64,000 nt of DNA from Vibrio algicola (GTDB taxonomy: Bacteria; Pseudomonadota; Gammaproteobacteria; Enterobacterales; Vibrionaceae), in contig NZ_CP045699.1 in assembly GCF_009601765.2 (NCBI RefSeq), positions 186,001 through 250,000 of the forward strand, in the 5' to 3' direction. The stretch's first letter is position 1. Each line of letters opens with the position of its first letter. Both the position numbers and the translations under genes were made by a program. Below the pieces are notes generated by a model. That model was not told the origin of the DNA and did not search any database. It saw only the letters and a program-made list of their open reading frames with translations. Positions 1-8,315 of the stretch are shown here, piece by piece.

Positions 1-82
1 TTTCATGCAATGCAGCGGCTTTTGAAAATGAATTCTGTTGTACCACATCTATAAATAGAGACAGCTGAGTAACAATCGACAT
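1..82 (-). CDS. LysR-family transcriptional regulator, N-terminal fragment (runs off the window)
   Basis: Reading the minus strand from an ATG at 82 gives MSIVTQLSLFIDVVQQNSFS followed by KAAALHE, the start of a LysR-type helix-turn-helix (the F-x-x-V-x-x-x-x-S-F-S-K-A-A signature). An AAGGAG ribosome binding site lies about 6 bases upstream of the ATG. Only 27 residues are inside the window, so its effector and targets cannot be judged. It lies downstream of the lipoprotein gene in the same direction, separated by about 100 bases. Confidence 0.75.
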   Translation of the reverse strand, partial: MSIVTQLSLFIDVVQQNSFSKAAALHE

Positions 83-182
83 AAGAACTCCTTATTGCGT
101 AATCAATCGATTATATCTATAAGGTTATTGGGAGTGCAATCACGGCTAGGTTATGGGCTTAACTCAATTGGAATGACTGCTC

Positions 183-701
183 TTACCGCTTCTCAATATA
201 AAGGATTAAACTGCCGACTCGAAAGCCAAATTTGGTCATGTCGGTTTTATTGAATAAGCGCTTTTCATCGATAAGGTGCATCCAATCATCTAAGGTAAGT
301 TGATAGGTGGTGCCTTGCGATTCTATGTTCATGTCATATTTCCAATACAAGGCCGATCCGCTGGTGGTGCCGGTCGCGGTGCCGATCACATCGCTGGCAT
401 GACCTTGGTATTGATTGTCGGATAATTTTTCTAAATACCACACCCGAGTCGATTTCTCACCATCATCAAATTCAAACCATTCTTTGAGCTCGCCTTGGTT
501 GCCTTTCCATGAACCGATCAAATCCACGTTAAAGCGTCGAGTCACATTGCCGGAGCGATCCAGCACCATGCCGTAGGCTTTGAGTTTACCGTCAAAGAAT
601 TGTTCGAGTTTCAACTCCGGCGTGGTATTGGCGTATTGCTCTAAGCTATTTGGGCTGCATCCGGTGAGCAGCAAGGTAAGAAATACTATGATCAGTTTCA
701 T
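183..701 (-). CDS. DUF3833-type lipoprotein of the sigmaE-ChrR stress island
   Basis: 172 residues. The N-terminus MKLIIVFLTLLLTGC is a lipoprotein signal with lipobox L-T-G-C, so Cys15 should be lipidated and the protein anchored in an envelope membrane. The rest looks like a small beta-rich lipocalin-like domain of the DUF3833 family, with LEQFFDGKLKAYGMVLDRSG near the start. The biochemical function is not established. It is the last gene of the island, directly after the chalcone-isomerase-like gene (about 20 bases). In other proteobacteria DUF3833 travels with DUF1365, cfa-like and amine-oxidase genes, so a role in handling modified lipids is plausible but inferred. The ATG at 701 has an AGAGGAA ribosome binding site. 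Confidence 0.8.
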   Translation of the reverse strand: MKLIIVFLTLLLTGCSPNSLEQYANTTPELKLEQFFDGKLKAYGMVLDRSGNVTRRFNVDLIGSWKGNQGELKEWFEFDDGEKSTRVWYLEKLSDNQYQGHASDVIGTATGTTSGSALYWKYDMNIESQGTTYQLTLDDWMHLIDEKRLFNKTDMTKFGFRVGSLILYIEKR

Positions 702-722
702 GTGAGTTCCTCTCGATTGCGT

Positions 723-1256
723 TTATTGGGGCTGTGATCCTAATAATTGTTGGCGCAGTTTGGGTTCGGATGTTTTGGGGGATAACCAAATACTCAAAAA
801 GGCGGGCCCAAAATCGACGTCTTTAATCGAACCCATTGCTTTTACTGAGTGAGTCGCATGGCTGGCAAAATAAAATGCACTCACACCTTGTGGGTTAACC
901 AATAAGGTTAATTGATTGCCAGAGCTGACGTTGGGCCAAATTTTATCTAATTCAGCGAGCCAAACGTCGGTCTGATTGGAGGTGATCCCTAGCCGCTGCC
1001 ATTGATCTTGAGTCGCTTCCAGTAAGTCATTTTTTGAGATGGATTTAAGGTAAGTTAGGCGTAATGCTTTGGTATCGGATTGATCAACATTGCGATGGCT
1101 GGCAAATAATTCAGCTTGGTATAAATCCCAAAACAGATACTGCATCTTGCCTTGGCCCAATTTGTGTAATTGAGCGAGATTCAACCCCTCATCGCTGTGA
1201 GCTGAAACGGAAAAGCTAAGTAATATCAATGATAAACATAATTTAAACATAACCAC
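723..1256 (-). CDS. Chalcone-isomerase-like periplasmic protein
   Basis: 177 residues with an N-terminal signal peptide (hydrophobic LCLSLILLSFSVSA, probable cleavage near Ala19). The body (KLGQGKMQYLFWDLYQAELF, later LRLTYLKSISKNDLLEATQDQW) matches the bacterial chalcone isomerase-like family, whose members share the fatty-acid-binding fold rather than proven isomerase activity. It is probably secreted to the periplasm and could bind a fatty acyl or related hydrophobic ligand, which fits the lipid-modifying genes upstream (inference). The start at 1256 is preferred over the ATG two codons later because AGGAG sits 5 bases upstream of the first. Confidence 0.75.
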   Translation of the reverse strand: MVMFKLCLSLILLSFSVSAHSDEGLNLAQLHKLGQGKMQYLFWDLYQAELFASHRNVDQSDTKALRLTYLKSISKNDLLEATQDQWQRLGITSNQTDVWLAELDKIWPNVSSGNQLTLLVNPQGVSAFYFASHATHSVKAMGSIKDVDFGPAFLSIWLSPKTSEPKLRQQLLGSQPQ

Positions 1257-1312
1257 TCCTTTATCTTTTCCTTATATCCATTCGATTCAATATTTGAGCA
1301 ATTGGAATGCGC

Positions 1313-1358
1313 AAAAAAAGCCACAGATCCGTACTTGGCACAGCCTACGCTATGGCAC
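1313..1358 (-). terminator. Possible rho-independent terminator after the DUF2878 gene
   Basis: On the minus strand a GCCA-(T)-AG ... CT-(G)-TGGC stem is followed by seven T residues (1319-1313). The stem overlaps the last codons and stop of the DUF2878 gene and is imperfect, so this may be a partial terminator that separates the last two genes of the island. Confidence 0.35.
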
Positions 1359-1970
1359 TTTATGATTGATTGTCTGTTTATTGAGGGCTTTTTTGCGCCG
1401 ATTTTTAGGATTAAGTGCGGCTACTTTATGCTTTAAAATATATTTTTCAGCGGAAGCTGAATGCAATGGGTTAAGCATGCGATAGCACACCACCAGTAGC
1501 GGTAATAAAATGGCCCACGACAATGCTAATACGGTAATTAACCATGGATAATCCCATGTTGCTTGCATCGCACCGGCTTCTATTCCGGCTAAATAACTGC
1601 TGGTTCCTGAAATTGCCCCTAAGATATAGGCGAGCCATAAAGGTTTATTGGTGAGCCAATGTAGGCTGTGGTTAAAGCTGACTAACAACATTGCCCACAA
1701 TAGTCCTAACCAAGGTGGAAAATAAATATATTGGCTGGAAAAAGTGGCGCTGGCAGAGAAAGTGCCAATGGCAAGATGAATACTATCGACCATTAAGGCA
1801 GGAGCCAGTAGCACTAACACTTTGGCATCGGCCAGCTTGGTTGGTGACAAGCCAAAGTGCAGCAACAAAATAGCGATCATCCAATAAGTGGCCTGTTCGG
1901 TATAAAAAGCCGCACAGAACCAACTCAGCTGGAACAGCGCGAGATTAATAATCCAAAATCGACGCATCAT
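1350..1970 (-). CDS. DUF2878 integral membrane protein
   Basis: 206 residues, mostly hydrophobic, with about five or six membrane segments (for example residues 5-22, 28-40, 49-65, 85-100, 110-130, 140-162) and a basic cytoplasmic tail (KYILKHKVAALNPKNRRKKA). It matches the DUF2878 family by pattern; no function is known. The start overlaps the end of the methyltransferase gene by 26 bases, which indicates translational coupling and a shared job. DUF2878 recurs next to cfa-like genes in this type of island, so it may help present phospholipid substrate to, or move product from, the membrane enzymes (inference). Confidence 0.75.
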   Translation of the reverse strand: MMRRFWIINLALFQLSWFCAAFYTEQATYWMIAILLLHFGLSPTKLADAKVLVLLAPALMVDSIHLAIGTFSASATFSSQYIYFPPWLGLLWAMLLVSFNHSLHWLTNKPLWLAYILGAISGTSSYLAGIEAGAMQATWDYPWLITVLALSWAILLPLLVVCYRMLNPLHSASAEKYILKHKVAALNPKNRRKKALNKQTINHKVP

Positions 1971-3249
1971 TCGGACTCATATAACGCGGTTTTCTTGCCA
2001 TGACATGATGAGTGCTGATCACCCGCTCCATAAATGCTCCTTCGCAATAGCAAAGGTAGAATTGCCATAAACGTTTGAATTCTTGCTTATAACCGAGTTG
2101 CTCCAATTCACTCCAACTTGATTGAAAGGCTTGGTTCCAGTCGTTAAGCGTTCTGGCGTAATGCAAGCCAATATCTTGAATTTCGTCCACCACCATATCG
2201 GTACTGGTGGCGATGTGTTTGCTCATTTCGGCAATCGAAGGGAGGCAACCACCCGGGAAAATATACTTTTGAATAAAATCGACATTTTGACGGTACTGAT
2301 GATAACGACTATCGGCAATGGTGATCGACTGCAATAGCATTTTGCCGCTGGGTTTTAGCAGTTGTGAGCATTGAGTAAAGAAAGTCGGTAAGTATTCATG
2401 TCCCACCGCTTCAATCATTTCAATCGATACTAGCTTGTCATATTGACCTTCCAATAAGCGATAATCTTGTTTGAGTAACGTGATCTTATCTTCTAAACCC
2501 CATTGTTTGACTTGCTGTTGCGCATAATCAAATTGCGCATCGGATATGGTGGTCGTGGTGACATGGCAACCGATATGTTGCGCCATATAAATCGCTAACC
2601 CGCCCCAACCCGTACCAATTTCAATCACGCTATCCGTCGGTTGCAGTTCAAGTCGCTGACAAATTAGCTGCATTTTATATTGCTGCGCGGCGGCTAAATC
2701 GGCGGTCTCTTGGCTGTATATCGCCGATGAATACAGCATGGATGGATCGAGGAAGCGTTGGTATAACTCATTACCGATATCGTAATGGGCAAGAATGTTG
2801 CGCTTCGATCCGGTCTCGCTGTTGAGGTTTTGACGGCGTAGCCACCAGTTTTTAATACTGCTTATCCAGCGGGTTTTACTTTCAATTTGATCGAGTTGAG
2901 TTTGGTTACGCGCCATTATTTGAATAAGCGCGGTGAGGTTGGGAGAGCTCCATTTAGCGTCAATGTAAGCTTCAGCCGCGCCAATGCTGCCGTTAAATAT
3001 CATGTCTTTGAAAAAGCTGCTGTCATGGATAGTAATTTGACCTTTAAGCGGCGCATTATCCTCACCAAAAATACGGCGATGCTTGCCTTCTACTATAGTC
3101 AGTTGACTATCGGTTAAATGAGTTAAGATCGAAAAGATCAGTTGACGATACTGTTGATGATCTTGGTTTGATAAACTTGCGCTTAACGATCCTGATCGTA
3201 ATGAGGCTTCAGAATTGAGTGCATTACTTTGCTTTGCTAAATGATCCAT
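1945..3249 (-). CDS. Cyclopropane-fatty-acyl-phospholipid synthase family methyltransferase (UfaM-like)
   Basis: 434 residues. The SAM-binding motif is at 209-217 (I-E-I-G-T-G-W-G-G), and the C-terminal acyl-phospholipid part includes YIFPGGCLPS and FYLCYCEGAF. Compared with E. coli Cfa as I recall it, the bicarbonate-binding set is only half kept: the catalytic Cys of the YSCAY motif is Ser175 (YSSAIY) and the His266 equivalent is Gln307, while Glu280 and Tyr364 remain. The acceptor is probably the double bond of a membrane phospholipid acyl chain, but the product may be a methylated unsaturated chain rather than a cyclopropane ring. In Rhodobacter the sigmaE-controlled paralogue (UfaM) does this on the way to furan fatty acids. 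It follows DUF1365 after 73 bases and overlaps DUF2878. Confidence 0.85.
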   Translation of the reverse strand: MDHLAKQSNALNSEASLRSGSLSASLSNQDHQQYRQLIFSILTHLTDSQLTIVEGKHRRIFGEDNAPLKGQITIHDSSFFKDMIFNGSIGAAEAYIDAKWSSPNLTALIQIMARNQTQLDQIESKTRWISSIKNWWLRRQNLNSETGSKRNILAHYDIGNELYQRFLDPSMLYSSAIYSQETADLAAAQQYKMQLICQRLELQPTDSVIEIGTGWGGLAIYMAQHIGCHVTTTTISDAQFDYAQQQVKQWGLEDKITLLKQDYRLLEGQYDKLVSIEMIEAVGHEYLPTFFTQCSQLLKPSGKMLLQSITIADSRYHQYRQNVDFIQKYIFPGGCLPSIAEMSKHIATSTDMVVDEIQDIGLHYARTLNDWNQAFQSSWSELEQLGYKQEFKRLWQFYLCYCEGAFMERVISTHHVMARKPRYMSPNDASILDY

Positions 3250-3322
3250 TTTAACCTCGACTCTTGATAACGGTTTCTTGTTTTACTGCTCTTTTTTACT
3301 TATTTTTTCTGTATAGCTTGCT

Positions 3323-4210
3323 TTATTTGGCGTGCGGATGAGCGACAAAAGGCACCCGTTTAACCAATAATTTTAAGGCTTGCCAGTAAATTCCCACTAC
3401 AATCTTTAAAGTGATAGATGGCGTGCTCGTCACTGTTTTGGCTAACTGGCGCGTATCGAATGTTCGTTTTTTTAACGCCAGTGTTGCATCAAATACTTTG
3501 TCTTTTTTATCTTGCTCTAAGCCATTGTGATCTTGTTTATTGGCATTGAATTTGTGGTTCTCAATGTGCACTAAGGCATGGCTATCTGGTGCCGATACCC
3601 TCCAGTGGTAATCCATATTGAGTGTCATAAAAGGTGACACATGAAAGGCTTTTTTGGTCACCGTTGGCGCATTTGGATCGACTAGATAATAATGTCGCTC
3701 TTTCCAAGGTGTGTTGCTGACCTCGGCTAACATCCATTGGCATTGCTGATCTTGGTCGTAGCAAAAATAAAAATTTACTGGGCTAAAATACAAACCTAAA
3801 CAACGGCATTGCGCCAACATCAAGACTCTATTGTTGCTATTCCAATCAGCGCCTAAGCTCTGTAGTTTCAAACCAATACGCTGCTTGAGTGAGTCTGGAT
3901 CATTTTTTAAACGATTATTTTTATCATTTTCTTGAGTCTCATCTTGCTTCAAATAATCTTGCTCACAAAAGCGGATTGGATTGAACCATTTAGTGCCAAA
4001 TAATCGACTTTTTTGAGTCAGATGATGCAGTTCATCCAGATCGATGCCCAACATATAAAGCTGGTAGCTAAATTGATGAGGAATACCCCCAAAGCGACGA
4101 TGGCGAACGCTGCCGACATAGATCCCGCTATGGTCGCTAACATGGCTTATCGCGGGGCTAACAGGCTGGCCGCTTGGCTTATGGGTAGGTTTGTTTGACT
4201 GAGTTATCAT
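3323..4210 (-). CDS. DUF1365 protein (UfaO/furan-fatty-acid island type)
   Basis: 295 residues. The DUF1365 signature begins at about residue 28 (SGIYVGSVRHRRFGGIPHQF) with FSYQLYMLGIDLDEL. The conserved core PVNFYFCYD and EVSNTPWKERHYYLVDP follows, then KAFHVSPFMTLNMDYHW. There is a lysine/aspartate-rich stretch around 90-100 and 225-240 that looks like a loop. The family is always close to an amine-oxidase-like FAD enzyme and a cfa-like gene. In Rhodobacter sphaeroides the equivalent gene block is a sigmaE target required for furan fatty acid synthesis. The ATG overlaps the stop of the FAD gene (ATGA), so the two are translationally coupled. Assigning it the oxygen-insertion or desaturation step is inference. 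Confidence 0.8.
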   Translation of the reverse strand: MITQSNKPTHKPSGQPVSPAISHVSDHSGIYVGSVRHRRFGGIPHQFSYQLYMLGIDLDELHHLTQKSRLFGTKWFNPIRFCEQDYLKQDETQENDKNNRLKNDPDSLKQRIGLKLQSLGADWNSNNRVLMLAQCRCLGLYFSPVNFYFCYDQDQQCQWMLAEVSNTPWKERHYYLVDPNAPTVTKKAFHVSPFMTLNMDYHWRVSAPDSHALVHIENHKFNANKQDHNGLEQDKKDKVFDATLALKKRTFDTRQLAKTVTSTPSITLKIVVGIYWQALKLLVKRVPFVAHPHAK

Positions 4211-5565
4211 AGTGATACGCCAAAGTGTTGTGTCACATCGAGCGCGCTGCGCACCCCATCTTCATGAAAGCCGCTATACCAATAAGCGCCGACAAAATGA
4301 GTGTGATTTTTGCCCGAAATTTTCGAACGTTGTTTTTGCGCCGCCACACTATCGCTATTTAATACCGGATGATGGTAAATAAACTTTTGAATGATTTTGC
4401 TGGCATCAATACTGTCGGTTTGATTTAAGGTGACACAAAAGGTTGAAGCGCTTTCAAAGCCTTGCAATATGTTCATGTTGTAAGTCACGCATGCTTGGCG
4501 TGGTGGTTTGCTGTTTTTATTGATATCTGAAGCGAGTGGTTTACGCTCATCTGACAATAAATCGCCATCGCCTAACAGATCGCCATCAAGCAAATAATTC
4601 CAACTGGCCCAAGCCAACTTTCGCTTCGGTAGCAAGGCGGTATCGGTATGCAAAACCACTTCATTACGGCTATAGGGAATATTACCGAGTACGGCTTTTT
4701 CGTCTTCGCTGGCATCGCTTAATAAGGCGAGAGCTTGATCTGAGTGACAAGCAAAAATAACCTCATCAAATACCTGCGTTTGTGGCAAGCCATTGGCCGA
4801 ACTTGGGTTGAGCACAATCGACACGCTATCTTGGTGACGAGTCACGGATTGAATATCACTTTGAGTGAGTACCGGTTTGGTCAGGCGAGATAGGATCTGA
4901 TCCACATACGATTTTGAACCGCCTGCAACCACATACCATTGAGGGCGATCGCTAATGTTGAGTAAGCCATGGTGATAGAAAAATTGAATGAAAAATTTCA
5001 GTTCAAATGCTTTCATCTCTTTTAGGCTGGTGGACCAAATCGCCGCCCCCATAGGTAAAATATAATGCTCGGCAAAAAAATCAGAAAAAGAATTGGCGTG
5101 TAAGAAGTCACCTAAGGTCTGGTTATTTTCAATGGCATCGCGGTGAAATAACGATTTGCACTGCTTATTAAATTTGATGATCTCTAACAGCAAACGCCAA
5201 AAACGTGGACGAAATAGATTACGACGCTGGGCAAATAATGAATTAATGTTATTGCCGTTATACTCAAATCCAGTGGTGCGATTGTGGACACTAAAACTCA
5301 TTTCAGTGGCACGTTTATTGACACCGAGTGTATCGAGTAACTTGTTAAAGTTAGGGTAAGTTCGGTCATTAAACACAATAAAACCGGTGTCTATCGCATG
5401 GTTTTGACCATTATGAGTGATGTCGATGGTGGCAGTATGGCCTCCAACATAATCATTTTTTTCAAATACCGTAATATCGAATTTTTCACCTGAACGATAA
5501 TTATCGAGTAAATAGGCGCAGGTTAAGCCTGAGATGCCAGAGCCTACAATTGCAATTTTTTTCAT
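4207..5565 (-). CDS. FAD-dependent amine-oxidase-like oxidoreductase (fatty-acyl desaturase candidate)
   Basis: 452 residues from the ATG at 5565. An upstream in-frame ATG at 5613 is less likely because the 5565 ATG overlaps the SDR stop as TAATG and has AAGGATG just before it. N-terminal dinucleotide-binding motif IVGSGISGLTCAYLL with EKNDYVGGHTATIDI; C-terminal FAD-contact segment HFVGAYWYSGFHEDGVRSAL. It belongs to the flavin amine oxidase superfamily seen beside DUF1365 genes (annotated NAD/FAD-dependent oxidoreductase). In the alphaproteobacterial furan fatty acid pathway the homologous enzyme is proposed to desaturate a methylated acyl chain; the same role here is inference. It has no signal peptide, so it should act at the inner membrane's cytoplasmic face. 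Confidence 0.8.
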   Translation of the reverse strand: MKKIAIVGSGISGLTCAYLLDNYRSGEKFDITVFEKNDYVGGHTATIDITHNGQNHAIDTGFIVFNDRTYPNFNKLLDTLGVNKRATEMSFSVHNRTTGFEYNGNNINSLFAQRRNLFRPRFWRLLLEIIKFNKQCKSLFHRDAIENNQTLGDFLHANSFSDFFAEHYILPMGAAIWSTSLKEMKAFELKFFIQFFYHHGLLNISDRPQWYVVAGGSKSYVDQILSRLTKPVLTQSDIQSVTRHQDSVSIVLNPSSANGLPQTQVFDEVIFACHSDQALALLSDASEDEKAVLGNIPYSRNEVVLHTDTALLPKRKLAWASWNYLLDGDLLGDGDLLSDERKPLASDINKNSKPPRQACVTYNMNILQGFESASTFCVTLNQTDSIDASKIIQKFIYHHPVLNSDSVAAQKQRSKISGKNHTHFVGAYWYSGFHEDGVRSALDVTQHFGVSL

Positions 5566-6272
5566 TAGGTCATCCTTACCGCTAAGTAGCGCCAAATAAA
5601 GTGAGGTAAACAACGTAAAATCTTCATGATCAAAACAAAGCTCAATGGCACATTGATTTCCGCTTTCCCTTTGCTTATCCCTTGTATGATTTTCTGCGCG
5701 GCCACTTGGCTGGTAAGTATCATCGGCATCGGGAAATTATTGCGCTCGGTGAGCGGGGTATCGACAAAACCGGGTTGCACCACCGACACTGAAATATGGT
5801 GAGGCTTTAAGGTTAGCGCTAAGGTTTTGGCTAAATAAGTCAACCCAGCTTTTGATGCTCCGTAGGCTTCTGCTTTTGGTAAGGGCAAAATAGCGGCGCT
5901 GGAGCTGACTAAGACTAATCGACCGCCTTGGGTGATGTTTTTTAACCAAGCTTGCAAGCCATAGCCAATGGAAATTAAGTTGATATTGATGGTTCGCTCA
6001 AAGGCCTCGGCATTAAAATTAAGCGGATCTTGTATGTAGTAGCAATCACCGGCATTTAAGATCAGTAAATCGATGTCGTGCTCAAGTTGTGGGTAGTGAT
6101 GAAAATCGGTTAACTCGAAACAAAGCGTGCGAATGTACGAATTGCTATCCGCCAATCGTTGTAATTTCTCTTCGCTGCGACCACAGGCAATCACTTGATG
6201 TCCTTGGTTTGCGTAGCGAATGGCGAGTTCTTTGCCAATACCAGAAGTGGCACCTGTTATCATGACCTTCAT
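5565..6272 (-). CDS. Short-chain dehydrogenase/reductase of the stress island
   Basis: 235 residues. Classical SDR signatures are present: T-G-A-T-S-G-I-G at 6-13, the L-N-A-G motif (DLLILNAG), and the catalytic S-...-Y-x-x-x-K set in SSSAAILPLPKAEAYGASKAG. It should be a soluble NAD(P)H-dependent oxidoreductase acting on a carbonyl or alcohol; the substrate is unknown. The gene starts two bases after the stop of the NTF2-like gene and overlaps the FAD gene by one base (TAATG), so it is embedded in the lipid-modification operon. A role reducing peroxidation-derived or pathway carbonyls would fit (inference). Confidence 0.85.
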   Translation of the reverse strand: MKVMITGATSGIGKELAIRYANQGHQVIACGRSEEKLQRLADSNSYIRTLCFELTDFHHYPQLEHDIDLLILNAGDCYYIQDPLNFNAEAFERTININLISIGYGLQAWLKNITQGGRLVLVSSSAAILPLPKAEAYGASKAGLTYLAKTLALTLKPHHISVSVVQPGFVDTPLTERNNFPMPMILTSQVAAQKIIQGISKGKAEINVPLSFVLIMKILRCLPHFIWRYLAVRMT

Positions 6273-6274
6273 AT

Positions 6275-6766
6275 TTATTCCCCTGCTCGCTGTTTGATGG
6301 TTTTAATCACGCGACCGAGTAAAGGAATATGTTCATAAACCATCGCGCCGACATCCAAATAATCACGGTGATATCCGACCATCCCTTCTCGTTGCTTTAA
6401 ATGAGAGTGCCCTTCGACCTTAATCGGTTGGTGATGGTTGAGCTTGCGATGGGTGTAAGTCATAGTCCAATAAATGGCTGCTTCGTGATCTGATTCCACC
6501 ACATGATGGATAGCAAATTGGCAGTGTTCGACATGGGTATAAATGTTTTTGAAGTAGGCGACTAAGGCACAAATACCGCTCACATGATGCAGTGGATCGA
6601 TAAACTCGACCTCAGAATGATAAACCTGATGCAGCAACTTAAAGTCTTGCGGCTGCGAGCCTGCTTGCTGCCGATCTAGCTTTGAAGTGCCTAACGCTTG
6701 ATACATAACGATGAAGTTTTGCAGCCAAGGTTGATGGCGAGTGTGCGGCTCTGATCCGTCAGTCAT
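6275..6766 (-). CDS. NTF2/SnoaL-like protein
   Basis: 163 residues of the nuclear transport factor 2-like (SnoaL-like) fold: helix FIVMYQALG..., LLHQVYHSEVEFIDPLHHVSG, then strands WTMTYTHRKLN and VEGHSHLKQREGMVGYHRDYLDVGAMVYEHIPLLGRVIKTIK. The terminal block from YHRDYLDVGAM to VIKTIK is typical of the NTF2-like members that sit next to SDR and amine-oxidase genes in sigmaE-ChrR islands. It may be a cone-fold enzyme or binding protein for a lipid-derived compound; function unknown. ATG at 6766 with AAGGA 9 bases upstream. Confidence 0.75.
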   Translation of the reverse strand: MTDGSEPHTRHQPWLQNFIVMYQALGTSKLDRQQAGSQPQDFKLLHQVYHSEVEFIDPLHHVSGICALVAYFKNIYTHVEHCQFAIHHVVESDHEAAIYWTMTYTHRKLNHHQPIKVEGHSHLKQREGMVGYHRDYLDVGAMVYEHIPLLGRVIKTIKQRAGE

Positions 6767-6830
6767 GTCGATATCCTTATTCTTTTTCTTGCTTAACCCT
6801 CCATATGGTCATTCACTTTATAAGTTCAGA

Positions 6831-8315
6831 TTAGCTCTGCTTAAAAAAGTTAATCGCTCGCTGGCGGGCAAATTTATGTTCGACCAAAGGTGGCCAATAC
6901 TGCTCACTTTTCCCTTGTTTGCTTAAATAGTCATGCGGGAAATGCAGTTGCTTATTTGGCACATTTTTTAGCTCTGGTAGATATTTACGAATGAAGTCGC
7001 CATTTGGATCAAATCTTTGGCTCTGTAGGATAGGATTAAAAACACGAAAGTAAGGTTGGGCATCACAGCCTGTGCTGGCGACCCATTGCCAACCGCCATT
7101 ATTGGCACTGAAATCACCATCGATTAACTGCGACATAAAAAAATGCTCGCCCCAATGCCAATCAATTAATAAGTGCTTAGTTAAAAAGCTGCCGACAATC
7201 ATTCGCAAGCGATTATGCATCCAGCCAGTTTGGCGTAGCTGTCTCATCGCAGCATCGACAATCGGGTAACCGGTTTTACCTTCACACCATGCTTGAAAAT
7301 CGGCGTTATCATTACGCCACATTAAGCGGTTATATTTAGTTTGAAAGCACTCACCGGTTATTAAACGTGGGTGATGATGGAGCAAATGCTTATAAAAATC
7401 GCGCCAAATCAGCTCATTCAGCCAAGCAAAAGAAGGGTGTTCTGAGTGATAAAGCACTTGAGGATCACGCTGAATAAGTTGCGCTGCCAGTTGTCTGGCA
7501 CTGAGCGCACCAATGGCAAGGTAGGGGGATAAGCAAGAAGTGCCTTTTACCGAAGGAATATCACGTTGCTGTGAATAATCCGCCACTTTATTAGCCAAAA
7601 AATCAGGGATCACTTGGGCTTGTACATCATCAATTAATGGCCAGTGACTCGAGTCTACTCGCGGATAATCAAACAAGATTGGTTCAGATTGAGGTACAGA
7701 TTTCTGCGATTGGTCGAGCGAGGCTTTCTTGTGCGAGGATCGACTGGTCGGTGTAGATTGTGGCGGATCGCGATATTGCACTCCAACTTCTCGGATGTAA
7801 TTGACCCAAGCTTTTTTAAACGGAGTAAAGACTTTAAACATCTCGCCTTGTTGGTTGAGTATTTTTCCTAGCGGCGCAATGGTATCGCAATCAAAGAGTT
7901 GCAAATCAAGACCCGCTTCTATCACTTGTTGATCTCGTTCGATTTCATTGCGTTCAGGTTCACGGTTGGCCACAAGGTGTTGGATATTATTAGCCTGACA
8001 AAACTCGACTAATCGCTCGACTTGATCGCTAAAATCATTGGCTTGTAGATGAATAAAATGAATGCCGATTTCCGCCAACTGGGTAGCAAATAATTCAAGA
8101 TGGCGATGCAACAAATCCGCTTTGATGGGCGCTAAGTGATGTTGCTGCCATTGCTGTGGTGTCGAAATAAATAGTGCGTATTTGGGTGCGTCGTTTGCCG
8201 CTTGTGGCTTATTTTCTAAGTCGGATGGCAACAGATGCTTATCATTTAATAATGACAGTAGCGCCGGATTATCTGCTAGGCGAACATCTCGGCGGATCCA
8301 ATAAAGTGAGCTCAA
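6831..8315 (-). CDS. phrB: Class I deoxyribodipyrimidine photolyase (CPD photolyase)
   Basis: 494 residues. N-terminal antenna-chromophore domain (SLYWIRRDVRLADNPALL) and C-terminal FAD domain with TSCLSPYLAIGALSARQL, NELIWRDFYKHLL, GYPIVDAAMRQLRQTGWMHN and NNGGWQWVASTGCDAQPYFR. The enzyme repairs cyclobutane pyrimidine dimers using blue light. The reading frame has no ATG at its start: it begins with TTG at 8315, overlapping the upstream stop codon as TTGA, with GAGG eight bases upstream, so translation is probably coupled to the upstream gene. The length is normal for the family (about 470-490). Photolyase is a conserved member of sigmaE-ChrR regulons. Confidence 0.95.
   Translation of the reverse strand: MSSLYWIRRDVRLADNPALLSLLNDKHLLPSDLENKPQAANDAPKYALFISTPQQWQQHHLAPIKADLLHRHLELFATQLAEIGIHFIHLQANDFSDQVERLVEFCQANNIQHLVANREPERNEIERDQQVIEAGLDLQLFDCDTIAPLGKILNQQGEMFKVFTPFKKAWVNYIREVGVQYRDPPQSTPTSRSSHKKASLDQSQKSVPQSEPILFDYPRVDSSHWPLIDDVQAQVIPDFLANKVADYSQQRDIPSVKGTSCLSPYLAIGALSARQLAAQLIQRDPQVLYHSEHPSFAWLNELIWRDFYKHLLHHHPRLITGECFQTKYNRLMWRNDNADFQAWCEGKTGYPIVDAAMRQLRQTGWMHNRLRMIVGSFLTKHLLIDWHWGEHFFMSQLIDGDFSANNGGWQWVASTGCDAQPYFRVFNPILQSQRFDPNGDFIRKYLPELKNVPNKQLHFPHDYLSKQGKSEQYWPPLVEHKFARQRAINFFKQS

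Noticed and set aside
1261..1349. Relative of the 148-bp repeat at 34113 between DUF2878 and the chalcone-isomerase-like gene
   Set aside because: Some shared words (AGATCCGT-CTTG, ATGGCAC) but no terminal ATACCAAT; similarity is too low to claim.
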